Source: Opitutia bacterium (lineage in GTDB: Bacteria; Verrucomicrobiota; Verrucomicrobiia; Opitutales; Opitutaceae). Taken from it: a stretch of DNA of 64,000 nt. Of this stretch, positions 1 to 8,417 are shown piece by piece. The stretch spans positions 124,001 through 188,000 of the forward strand of contig JACRHT010000003.1 in the NCBI GenBank assembly GCA_016217545.1, given 5' to 3'. The translations under genes were made by a program, and so were the position numbers. Numbering within the stretch: the first letter of the stretch is position 1; each line of letters opens with the position of its first letter. The notes beneath the pieces were generated by a model. That model was not told the origin of the DNA. It ran no database searches and worked only from the letters and a program-made list of their open reading frames with translations.

Positions 1-1940
1 GCGTCGGTGGAGGACGAGGTCTTGCCGCTGGTATAGGCGTAGCTGCCCATCATCTGAAAGTTCTTCGACAGGACCGCGATCGTGGAGGCTTCGAAGCCCT
101 GAGATTCCTGCTCGCCGATCTGGCGCAGGAAGCCGGCGCGGGTCGGAGCGGACTCGACGATGTTGCCGCGCTTCAGTTTGAAGACGGAGAGGTTCGTTGC
201 GAGGCGTCCGCCCAACGCGGCGGCCTTGAGGCCAACTTCATACTGCTCGCCGGTCTCGGGCTTGAGGATCGAGCCGTCGGGATTCGAGTTGGTGACGATG
301 ATGTAGGCTTCGCTGTAGCCGGCATAGAGCGCCACGTCCTTGTTGAAGTTGTAGACGAGACCGCCGCGCGGCATGTAGTTGGGCTTCGCGTAGAATTTGT
401 TGCGGCCGAGATCGAGGTCGGTGACCGGCTGCTGCGGCGGCAACGGCCACTTGATCTGCGTGGCGGAGATTTGCTGGAAGTCGTCGTAGCGCAGCGCGAG
501 ATTCACGCCGACCTTGCCGTCGAGGAGCTTCAGCGAATCGCTCACGTAACCGGCCCAATACCACGTCTCGGTGCGGCGGTGGCCGTAGCGGAGGTTGTTG
601 AACACCTTGTCGCCGTATTGCCCGGAGAGCGCGGCGTAGGAGAGGTTCGAGAGGTCGATGCTGGAAAGCAGGCCGTTGTAGAGCGTGAGATCGTCGACGT
701 CCTGCGTGACTTCGACGCCGGTCGTGAAGGTGTGCTCCACGGAGCCGGTGTCGAATTTGCCGACGAGGTCGAGCTGGTTGAAGTAATTGCCGACGAGGCG
801 GTCGGTGTATTGCGGGCTGCGGACGAGCCAGTTGGCGGAAACATTCGCTGGGACGCCGCCGATGAGCGGAGTGCCGTCCGGGGCGACGATCACAGCGGCC
901 GCGGTGCCGGCGGTGGCGAAGCCGAAGGTCATGCCGCCCTTGTCTTCCTTGTGGCGCGTGAGCTGGAGCGCGTTGCGGAGCATCCACTGCCGCCCGAGTT
1001 GCTGCGTGACCTCGAGATTGAAGGCGCGCCGGGTGGATTTTTCCTCCGAGAGGTTCTCACCGGGATTGAATTTCTGCGGGAGCTTCACGAGGGAATCGCT
1101 GTAGGGATTCCAGAAGTCCGCGTTGTATTCGGCGTGCGTGATCTGGCGTCCGTATTCGAGCGTGCCGCGCACGGTCGTGTTGCGCGTCGGGCGCCACTCA
1201 ACGGTCGGGCGGATGTATTTGCGCTGAAGGGTCACGAAGTCCTGGAAGTCGTGTGAATCGATCCAGTTCGTGATCACGCGATACGCGGCGCGGTCGCCGA
1301 GCTTGCGGCCGAAATCGAGCGAGGCCTGGTAGTAATCGTTGTCGCGCACCTGCACGAAAAGCTCGGTGATCGGCTTGCTGAAGTCCGGCTTCTTCGAGAT
1401 GCGGTTGATGATGCCGCCCAGACCGAAGGTGTTGCCGTAAAGAATGCCAGCCGGGCCCTTGAGAATCTCGACGCGCTCGACGTGCATCTGCTCGGAAGGC
1501 ACGCCCTGCGGTTCGCGGAAACCGTCGAGCAGCGGCACGAGGATGTTGAAACCGCGGACCTGGATGTCCTCCGTCTTGTTATCGGAGGTCGTGACGCCCG
1601 GCGCGTAACGCAGGAGTTCCTGCACGGTGTTCGCACCGAGATCGCGGATCAGCTCCTGGTTGACGATCGAGATGGTGGCCGGGATTTCCTGCAGCGATTG
1701 GTTGAGCTTCGTGCCGGAGCTGGCGTTGGTCGACATGTAGCCGCGGTCCTTGTCGGTCGTGACAACGAATTGCGGCAAAGTGAGCACTTCGCCGTCCTTT
1801 TCCTTGGCGGACTCGGCGGGAGTGGCGGATTGCGCGTGGGCCAATCCGGGTTGGAGCAAAGCGGCGAGCGTCGCGGCGCAGGCGAGAGCCTGTCCTCGAC
1901 GGCGGAGCACACGGAGTGCGGGGGCGAACGGGGTCTGCAT
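1..1940 (-). CDS. TonB-dependent (siderophore-type) outer membrane receptor, C-terminus cut by window edge
   Basis: Outer-membrane beta-barrel receptor that would import a chelated metal or other ligand using TonB energy. Reading from the ATG at 1940 gives a cleavable signal peptide ending near AHAQS, then a TonB-box-like stretch (EVLTLPQFVVTT) followed by the plug domain with its usual landmarks: IPATISIVNQELIRD, ELLRYAPGV, VRGFN and VERVEILKGPAGILYGN. After the plug, barrel-strand text such as AAYRVITNWIDSHDF and TVEWRPTRNTTVRGTLEYG continues in frame to the window edge (about 646 codons), so roughly the last barrel strands are missing. The plug most resembles the FhuE/FpvA siderophore class, but the substrate cannot be read from sequence. 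It is divergent from the sialate esterase, with about 250 bp between the two starts. Confidence 0.92.
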   Translation of the reverse strand, partial: MQTPFAPALRVLRRRGQALACAATLAALLQPGLAHAQSATPAESAKEKDGEVLTLPQFVVTTDKDRGYMSTNASSGTKLNQSLQEIPATISIVNQELIRDLGANTVQELLRYAPGVTTSDNKTEDIQVRGFNILVPLLDGFREPQGVPSEQMHVERVEILKGPAGILYGNTFGLGGIINRISKKPDFSKPITELFVQVRDNDYYQASLDFGRKLGDRAAYRVITNWIDSHDFQDFVTLQRKYIRPTVEWRPTRNTTVRGTLEYGRQITHAEYNADFWNPYSDSLVKLPQKFNPGENLSEEKSTRRAFNLEVTQQLGRQWMLRNALQLTRHKEDKGGMTFGFATAGTAAAVIVAPDGTPLIGGVPANVSANWLVRSPQYTDRLVGNYFNQLDLVGKFDTGSVEHTFTTGVEVTQDVDDLTLYNGLLSSIDLSNLSYAALSGQYGDKVFNNLRYGHRRTETWYWAGYVSDSLKLLDGKVGVNLALRYDDFQQISATQIKWPLPPQQPVTDLDLGRNKFYAKPNYMPRGGLVYNFNKDVALYAGYSEAYIIVTNSNPDGSILKPETGEQYEVGLKAAALGGRLATNLSVFKLKRGNIVESAPTRAGFLRQIGEQESQGFEASTIAVLSKNFQMMGSYAYTSGKTSSSTD

Positions 1941-2192
1941 TGGGCTGGTTGGGATCGGGGTTGGTGCCGCCCCGGCGCGGATGCGTTCGGGGCTGGGCAC
2001 CTGCTCTGCGCCGGTGACCAACCCGCAGCAAGAACGGCCACGGTGAATCCTTCACTCGCCAGCAGGCAATCCCGCGCTCGCGATTCGGGGTGGAAATTTC
2101 ACCGCAAAATGCCGAATTGGAAATGCGCTTCCGGTTGTCGAATCGCCGACACTCGCTACGGCTCCGCCTCGGTTCAGCCTCCTCCCCTTCCC

Positions 2193-4118
2193 ATGATGCT
2201 CGTCGCCGTCCTCTCTCTCAGCGGTCTCTTCCAGGACCACATGGTCCTCCAGCGCGACCGCGCCAATCCGATCTGGGGCACCGACCGCCCGCGCCAGACC
2301 ATTACGCTCACCGTCGAGGGCGCACCGCAGGTCGTCACGGCGTCGACGGTGGCCGACGAACACGGACGTTGGACGCTCCACTGCCCCAGCCTCCCGACCG
2401 GCGGCCCGTATCGGTTGCGTGTCTCCGGCTCGAGCGAGCGCGTGATGGAGGACGTGCTCGTCGGCGACGTGTGGATCGCCTCCGGGCAGTCGAACATGCA
2501 GTTCCCCGTCGGCGGCGTGATCGACGCCGGCCAGGAAGTGCGCGACGCGCAGTTTCCCGCCATCCGCATCGCCAAGGTTCCGCAACGCACCGCCATGACA
2601 CCCGCCACCGACGTGCAGGTCGAATGGAAGCTCGCCACGCCGAAAGACGCCGCGGGATTCACCGCCGTCGGCTACTTCTTCGCCCGCGAGATTCATCGCT
2701 CGCAGCGCGTTCCGGTTGGCGTGATCGACGCGTCGTGGGGCGGCACCCGCGTCGAAGCCTGGGCGAGCGCCACGGGCCTGCGCTCGGCCTGGCCCGGCGT
2801 GGATGTCGAGCTGGCCCACCTCGCCGCGACCGCATCCGAAGTGCCGAAAATCCAAGCGGACTACCATCAGGCAATACAGCGGTGGGTCATGGCTGAGTTT
2901 CCGCGCGACACGGAGAACGTCGGCTTCGCCCGCGGCTGGGCCGCTCCCGATTGCGACGACCGCGCGTGGACGAACATCGACCTTCCCGCGACAATCCAAA
3001 GCGCCGGCCACGCCGACAACGGCATCTTCTGGTTCCGCCGCGAACTCGATCTCCCCGTCGAATCCGCCGGCCGCGATCTCCTGCTCGAACTCGGTGCCAT
3101 CGACGACCGCGACCACACCTATTTCAACGGCGAACTTGTCGGCCACACCGGCATCGAGACGCCGAACGGCCACGAAGTGCTCCGTCGCTACACCGTGCCC
3201 GGCCGCCTCGTCCGCGCGGGGCGCAACGTGATCGCGGTGCGCGTCTTCGATCACTACGGACTCGGCGGTTTCATGGGGCCGGCCCGCGCGCTCGTCGCGC
3301 GCAGCGGCGATTTCAACCAGCCACTCGCCGGTCCGTGGCGCTGGCAGGTCGAGCGCACGATCCCCAAGGTTCCCGACAGCGTTTTCGCCACCTGCCCGCC
3401 CCCGCCGCCGGAAATCAATTTCCAGAATCAACCCGCCGCGCTCTTCAACGGCATGATCGCGCCGCTCGTCCCGTTCGGACTGCGCGGCTTCATCTGGTAT
3501 CAGGGCGAGTCCAACGTCGGCCAGCACGACAGCTACCAGGCACGCTTCACCGCACTCATCCGCGACTGGCGCGGGCGTTGGGGGCAAGGCCAGCTGCCGT
3601 TCTATTTCGTGCAGATCGCCAACTTCGAGCAAAACGGGCTCTGGCCGCAGCTGCGCGAGGCGCAGACGCGAACGCTCGCGGAACCCGCAACCGGCATGGC
3701 GGTGACCATCGACATCGGCGATCCGCGCGACATCCATCCGCGCAACAAACAGGACGTTGGACGCCGCCTCGCCTTGCTGGCTCGCGCCGGCACCTACGGG
3801 GAAACCGAGATCGTCGCGGCGGGGCCAACACTCGCGCGCGTCGAGATCGACGGCGCCGAGGCGCGCATCCACTGGAACTCAGCGCGCGGACTGCGCACGC
3901 GCGACGGTGCGACCGAAGTGCTCGGCTTCGAACTCGCGGGCGCCGATGGCAAATTTCATCGCGCCGCCGCCCGCATCAACGGGGAGACCGTGATCGTGAC
4001 CGCCGCCGCCGTGCCGGCGCCACAGCACGTGCGCTACGCGTGGGCCGACAGTCCCGCGACCAACTTGGTGAACGGCGCCGGCCTTCCGGCCGCGCCGTTC
4101 CGCACCGACGCTTACTGA
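2193..4118 (+). CDS. Sialate O-acetylesterase (SASA family)
   Basis: Predicted SGNH-type esterase that removes O-acetyl groups from sialic acids or related glycans. The N-terminus reads like the family start (SGLFQDHMVLQRD), followed by a beta-rich region. The nucleophile motif ASGQSNMQFP puts the catalytic Ser near residue 100; WYQGESNVGQHD and DIHPRNKQDVGRRLA (His about 515) complete the hydrolase signature. Between them, roughly residues 230-380, lies a galactose-binding-like insert (IFWFRRELDLP...YFNGELVGHTG), common in this family. Total 641 residues, normal length. I chose the ATG at 2193 because homology begins there; the frame is open further upstream but that part is not protein-like. 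A weak signal peptide (MMLVAVLSLS) is possible. Convergent with the esterase at 4156. Confidence 0.9.
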   Translation: MMLVAVLSLSGLFQDHMVLQRDRANPIWGTDRPRQTITLTVEGAPQVVTASTVADEHGRWTLHCPSLPTGGPYRLRVSGSSERVMEDVLVGDVWIASGQSNMQFPVGGVIDAGQEVRDAQFPAIRIAKVPQRTAMTPATDVQVEWKLATPKDAAGFTAVGYFFAREIHRSQRVPVGVIDASWGGTRVEAWASATGLRSAWPGVDVELAHLAATASEVPKIQADYHQAIQRWVMAEFPRDTENVGFARGWAAPDCDDRAWTNIDLPATIQSAGHADNGIFWFRRELDLPVESAGRDLLLELGAIDDRDHTYFNGELVGHTGIETPNGHEVLRRYTVPGRLVRAGRNVIAVRVFDHYGLGGFMGPARALVARSGDFNQPLAGPWRWQVERTIPKVPDSVFATCPPPPPEINFQNQPAALFNGMIAPLVPFGLRGFIWYQGESNVGQHDSYQARFTALIRDWRGRWGQGQLPFYFVQIANFEQNGLWPQLREAQTRTLAEPATGMAVTIDIGDPRDIHPRNKQDVGRRLALLARAGTYGETEIVAAGPTLARVEIDGAEARIHWNSARGLRTRDGATEVLGFELAGADGKFHRAAARINGETVIVTAAAVPAPQHVRYAWADSPATNLVNGAGLPAAPFRTDAY

Positions 4119-4155
4119 CGTCGCCCGCGAGTGCGGCGGGCTCGTGCCGCCGCGC

Positions 4156-5067
4156 TCAGAGGAAGCGTTGCAGGAAGCCCAGGATCTCGGCGGCGTAGTT
4201 GCCGCCCTTGATCGCATACTCGTCCTTGTGCCGGAGCAGGCAGAAGCCGCCGACCGACTCGATCTTCTCCTTCATCGGCGGACCGAACGACGGATGATGA
4301 ATGCCTTTCTCCGGCGGCGAGTCGGGCTCGAGCGGCGTCAGCGGATCGTCGTAGTAGAGAAACACCGGAGGATCACCGGCAGTGACGTGATCGTAGGGGG
4401 AGACCTCCCGATAGAGCGCGAACGCCTTCTCCGTGTAGAGTTCCTCCCGCGGCAGCTGAAAGATGATCGGCGCGAGGTCGATCTCCGCGAGGCGACCGCC
4501 GACGTATTTCTTGATAAAACGCAGGTCGTAGGAAGTCTGCGCGCCCCAGACGAAGCTGCACGACACGCGCGTGGATTCCCGCGCGACCGGATCGGCGCTC
4601 TCCGGCTGCGCGAGGTCGTCGTGAAAATTCAGCCACAACGCGATGCCCGCGCCAGCCGAGCCGCCGCACAGCGCCACACGCTTGGGGTCGAGGCGGAGCT
4701 TGGCGGCGTTCGCCCGAAGGAACTGCAACGCGCGCCCCGCATCGAGCATCGGCCCCGGCAGCGGCACGCCCGGCCCACAATAGCGGTAGTTGATCGCCGC
4801 CACCGAGTAGCCCTGCCCGAGCAAGCCGAGCAGCATTTCCGGAGTGATGATCGACTTGTCGCTCGAGACAAAGCCGCCGCCATGGATGAAGATCACGAGC
4901 GGTGTCGGCGCCTTCGCGGCCGCCGGCGCAATCCACAAGTCGAGCACCTGACGCTCGTGGTCTCCGTAGTGGATGTTGGCCAAGATCGGCTGCGGTTTTT
5001 CCGGTGTGGCCGGCGCCGCACCGGCAACCAGCGCGATCCAAGGAAGAATGAACAGGAGTCGTTTCAT
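4156..5067 (-). CDS. Secreted alpha/beta hydrolase (esterase/lipase, paralogue 1)
   Basis: Carboxylesterase-like protein of 303 residues. Signal peptide MKRLLFILPWIALVAGAAPA, then the oxyanion motif FIHGGGF and the nucleophile elbow CGGSAGAG. A charged DDPLTPLEPD stretch could supply the acid. Candidate histidines lie in GIHHPSFGPP and in LLRHKDEY near the C-terminus, so the acid and base are not assigned with certainty. Start set at the ATG at 5067, where the signal peptide begins, rather than upstream in-frame codons. It is strikingly similar over its whole length to the hydrolase at 7436-8356 (shared HYG.HERQV.DLW, INYRYCGPGVPLP, ADPVAR.STRVSC). The two flank the GH92 gene on the same strand, suggesting a carbohydrate-ester utilisation operon. 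Substrate unknown; acetylated or feruloylated glycans are reasonable guesses. Confidence 0.85.
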   Translation of the reverse strand: MKRLLFILPWIALVAGAAPATPEKPQPILANIHYGDHERQVLDLWIAPAAAKAPTPLVIFIHGGGFVSSDKSIITPEMLLGLLGQGYSVAAINYRYCGPGVPLPGPMLDAGRALQFLRANAAKLRLDPKRVALCGGSAGAGIALWLNFHDDLAQPESADPVARESTRVSCSFVWGAQTSYDLRFIKKYVGGRLAEIDLAPIIFQLPREELYTEKAFALYREVSPYDHVTAGDPPVFLYYDDPLTPLEPDSPPEKGIHHPSFGPPMKEKIESVGGFCLLRHKDEYAIKGGNYAAEILGFLQRFL

Positions 5068-5202
5068 GGGGTTGGAGCCCGGCCCAAGCACTAGCGCCGC
5101 GCGCCGGGTGCGCGCAAGCAACCACGCACATCAGGCGCGAGCCACGGACAATTCATGCCGCTTCCGTGCGGTGGGATGCCTTTTCCGCCGGCTCGGCGCG
5201 CG

Positions 5203-7425
5203 CTACGTCGCAGACAGCGACGCGCTGAAAGGCCGGGCCAGACGTCCGCACGCGGCCGCCTGCGCCGCATCCGTCGTCATCTGAAAACCGAGTTTCCCGC
5301 CCGCGACGATGTGCGCGTGGGAGATTTCGAGGCTGTCGTGGCGCCGGCCGTTGAGCGCCGCGCGCGCGACATACGGCGGCAATTTTCCTAGTCGCCCGCC
5401 GCGTGCCTCGATCACGAATTCGCCTCCGCCCGCGACCTGCAGAGTCGCGCCCGGGAAACGCGGCGCGCCGAGCACGTAGCCGGGATGCCCGCAAGTCAGC
5501 GGGAAGAGGCCCAACGTCGAGCAGACATACCACGCCGCCATCGCGCCGTTGTCTTCGTCGCCGGGAAAATGCTCCGGCGTGTAGAGTTCGTCCACCACGC
5601 GACGCACCCAGTGTTGCGTGCGATCCGGACGGCCCGCGCTGGTGAACAAATACAGCACGTGGTGCACGGGCTCGTTGCAGTGCGCGTATTGGCCGAACGG
5701 CACCGCTGCCATCTCCGTCATTTCGTGGATCTCGTGCGGATAACAGCCGGTCTCGAATCGCGGCGGGAGCGCCAGCATCTGATCGAGCCGTCGCACGAAG
5801 GCTGCATCGCCGCCGTGCAATGCGATCAAACCCGCCGCGTCGTGCGGCGCGCCCCACGCGTATTGCCACGGGCCGCCTTCGATGAAGTCGCCCGACCACT
5901 CGAACGCCCCGAACGGCGTCCTCCAGCTGCCATCGGCGAGACGGCCGCGAAAGAAGTGCGTCCGCCGGTCGAACACGTTGCGGTAGTTCCCGGCGCGAGC
6001 GCCGATGCTGCCGGTGAGTTCGCCGCGCCCGAGCGCGCGCGCGAAGCGGTCGATGGCGAAGTCGCTGTGCGCGTAGTCCTGCGTGCGCGCGACGGCATGC
6101 GGCGTGCGGTCGGCCGCGACGTAGCCACGCGCGGCGTAGTCCGCGCCGCCGACGCGTCCGAATTGCGCCGAGTCGGAGTCGGCCGTTGCGTCCTTGAGCA
6201 AGGCCTCCAGCGCCAACTCGCGGTCGAAGCCGCGGATGCCCTTCAGCCACGCATCGGCGATCACCGCTGTGCCGTGCGAGCCGACCATGCAGGCGCGATA
6301 GCCGGGACTCGCCCAATTTGGCAGCCATCCGCCCTCGCGGTAGGCGTTGAGCCAACCGGCGATCATGTCGCCGAGCACTTCGGGCGCGATGAGGCTGAGC
6401 AAGGGAAACAAGGCGCGGTAGCCGTCCCAAAATCCACAATCGGTGTAGAGCGGCCCATCGTGCACGCGGCCGTCGAACGGACTGTAGTGCCGGCGCTGTC
6501 CACTGCCATCGGTCTCGTCGAGGCGGCGCGGGAAAAGCCAGCAGCGATACAGTGCGCGGTAGAAAGTCCGGCACTGCACCGCATCGGCACCGAGGATGCG
6601 CACGCGGCCGAGTGCCCGCTCCCACTCGCGCTGCGCCGCCGCCCGGACCCGCGCGAACGTCTTTCCTTCCAGTTCGCGGCGCCAGTTGCACCGCGCCTGC
6701 TCCGCGTCGATCAGCGACGTGGCCACCTGAACGGTCACGACTCCGCTGCGCGGCCGGCGCAACTTCAGCCAGAGTCCCGTGCCGGTGAATCCCGGCACCG
6801 TGGCGCCATTCGAGGCGAAGGTTCCCGAGTCGATGATCGGCGCATCGATTGCCGCCACAAAGTGAGCCCGAAAATTTTCCGGCGCGCCGCCTTGGTTCGA
6901 GGTGGAGTAGCCGCTGATCCATCCGCGCGCGCCATCGGTCCGAGTCACTTCTCCGCGCCCGGATTGAAAGGCCAGCCACACCTCGCCCGGCCCTGCGAAC
7001 GTGAAGCGCAGGCAACCGCCATGCGGCGTTGGCGTGATCTCGACGCGGATGTCGTAGCGCCGCAGGTGCACCCGGAAATAGTCCGGCCGCGCGATCGTCG
7101 CCTCCGCGTCGTAGGAGGAATCGACCACGCTCGGCGCGACCGGCGCCTCATGCCCGCCCGCGCAGGTGACGAGAAACTCGCCGTAATCGCCGATCCACGG
7201 ACTCGGTTGGCGCGTCGCGCGAAAGCCCTGCAACTTCGCCGCACGGCGATCGAATATCCAGCGCCCGGTCGCGCTCTGCGGCGTCCAGCCGACGGCGCCG
7301 TGCGGCACCGTCGTCAGCGGCAGCGTGTTGCCGCGCGAGAAATCCGGATCGGAGTCCGTGCCTTGCCGCGTATCGACCCAGTCGAGCAGCGAGTCCCCCG
7401 GAGATGTCGCGGAGTCTTGGCTCAT
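5203..7425 (-). CDS. GH92 family glycoside hydrolase (alpha-mannosidase-like)
   Basis: Predicted exo-acting alpha-1,2-type mannosidase of family GH92, 740 residues. Family landmarks in order: GNTLPLTTVPHGAVGWTPQ near the N-terminus, AAKLQGFRATRQPSPWIGDY, the central catalytic-domain stretch FWDGYRALFPLLSL with EGGWLPNWASPGY and MVGSHGTAVIADAWLKGIRG, and the C-terminal MAAWYVCSTLGLFPLTCGHP followed by YVLGAPRFPGATL. The start at 7425 lies 10 bp after the stop of the upstream esterase, so the two are probably cotranscribed. No signal peptide is visible from this start although GH92 enzymes are usually exported; the frame stays open upstream but only by overlapping the neighbouring gene. Mannosidase specificity is inferred from the family and not proven by a residue. 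Confidence 0.88.
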   Translation of the reverse strand: MSQDSATSPGDSLLDWVDTRQGTDSDPDFSRGNTLPLTTVPHGAVGWTPQSATGRWIFDRRAAKLQGFRATRQPSPWIGDYGEFLVTCAGGHEAPVAPSVVDSSYDAEATIARPDYFRVHLRRYDIRVEITPTPHGGCLRFTFAGPGEVWLAFQSGRGEVTRTDGARGWISGYSTSNQGGAPENFRAHFVAAIDAPIIDSGTFASNGATVPGFTGTGLWLKLRRPRSGVVTVQVATSLIDAEQARCNWRRELEGKTFARVRAAAQREWERALGRVRILGADAVQCRTFYRALYRCWLFPRRLDETDGSGQRRHYSPFDGRVHDGPLYTDCGFWDGYRALFPLLSLIAPEVLGDMIAGWLNAYREGGWLPNWASPGYRACMVGSHGTAVIADAWLKGIRGFDRELALEALLKDATADSDSAQFGRVGGADYAARGYVAADRTPHAVARTQDYAHSDFAIDRFARALGRGELTGSIGARAGNYRNVFDRRTHFFRGRLADGSWRTPFGAFEWSGDFIEGGPWQYAWGAPHDAAGLIALHGGDAAFVRRLDQMLALPPRFETGCYPHEIHEMTEMAAVPFGQYAHCNEPVHHVLYLFTSAGRPDRTQHWVRRVVDELYTPEHFPGDEDNGAMAAWYVCSTLGLFPLTCGHPGYVLGAPRFPGATLQVAGGGEFVIEARGGRLGKLPPYVARAALNGRRHDSLEISHAHIVAGGKLGFQMTTDAAQAAACGRLARPFSASLSAT

Positions 7426-7435
7426 GATCGGCAGT

Positions 7436-8356
7436 TCAACGCAGGTAGCGCTCGAGAAAGTCGTGGATGTCCGCCGCCCACGAACCGCCCTGCGCCGCAT
7501 AGTCGTCCTTGTGGCGCAACAGGCACACGCCGCCGACTTCCTGCACGCGCGCCTGCAACGGCGGACCGAACGCCGGATGGTGCGCGCCTTCCGTCGGCGG
7601 CGCATTCGGCGGGAGCGGCTTTCGCGACTCCTCGTAGTAGAGCATCACCGGAGGGTCGCCCGCGCTGACGAACTCGATCGGCGAAACTTCGCGGAACAGC
7701 GCGTGCGCCGCCGGCGTGTCGAATTGCTCGCGCGGCATCTGATAGAGCGTCGGCCCGAGTTCATGCTCCGCGAACCGGCCGCCGATGTAGCGGCGGAAGA
7801 AACGCGGATCGTAGGACGTTTGCGCGTCCCAGACGAAGGCGCAGGAGACGCGCGTGGATTGCCGCGCGACCGGATCAGTGCCGCGGCGCTCGGCCAAGTC
7901 GTCGTGAAACGCCAGCCACAGCGCGATGCCCGCACCCGCCGAGCCGCCGCACACCGCCACACGCTGCCGATCGAGGCCCCAGCGCGCCGCGTTGGCGCGG
8001 AGAAATTGCACCGCGCGCGCCGCGTCGCGCATCGGCTCCGGCAACGGCACGCCCGGACCGCAATAGCGGTAGTTGATCGAGGCGACCGCGAATCCCTGCG
8101 CGAGCAACCGCTCGAGCATGCCGTGCATGCCGAGCACGAGACTCTTGTCGCCCGAGACGAAGCCGCCGCCGTGGATGAACACGACCAACGGCGCATCCGG
8201 CCCGGTCGGCTTCGGCAGCCAGAGGTCGAACACCTGCCGCTCGTGCGCGCCGTAGTGGACGTCGGTCGCATCGGGGACGGGCGTTTCCGCGGCCGACAGC
8301 CGCGCAGCGCAAAACAGAGCAGCGCCGACAGCGGACACAGCGAACGGGATTTTCAT
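7436..8356 (-). CDS. Secreted alpha/beta hydrolase (esterase/lipase, paralogue 2)
   Basis: Close paralogue of the 4156-5067 gene, 306 residues. Signal peptide MKIPFAVSAVGAALFCAARLSAAE, oxyanion motif FIHGGGFVSGDKS, nucleophile elbow VCGGSAGAGIALW, and late histidines in GAHHPAFGPP and LLRHKDDY. The ATG at 8356 is preferred because it begins the signal peptide; further upstream the frame is not protein-like. It is the first gene of the esterase 2-GH92-esterase 1 run and sits 61 bp below the acyl-CoA ligase stop, so it may be read from its own promoter. The paired esterases suggest removal of acyl decorations from the same glycan the GH92 enzyme trims; this is inference from context only. Confidence 0.85.
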   Translation of the reverse strand: MKIPFAVSAVGAALFCAARLSAAETPVPDATDVHYGAHERQVFDLWLPKPTGPDAPLVVFIHGGGFVSGDKSLVLGMHGMLERLLAQGFAVASINYRYCGPGVPLPEPMRDAARAVQFLRANAARWGLDRQRVAVCGGSAGAGIALWLAFHDDLAERRGTDPVARQSTRVSCAFVWDAQTSYDPRFFRRYIGGRFAEHELGPTLYQMPREQFDTPAAHALFREVSPIEFVSAGDPPVMLYYEESRKPLPPNAPPTEGAHHPAFGPPLQARVQEVGGVCLLRHKDDYAAQGGSWAADIHDFLERYLR

Positions 8357-8417
8357 ACGGGAGAAGGCAGGCACACGGCTCCGGAAAACGCGCAGGCTAG
8401 CCGGCCGCTCGCCGAAC

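Noticed and set aside
238-1636. Several open frames opposite or out of frame with the TonB-dependent receptor
   Set aside because: The receptor frame shows a signal peptide, TonB box and plug motifs; the others show none.
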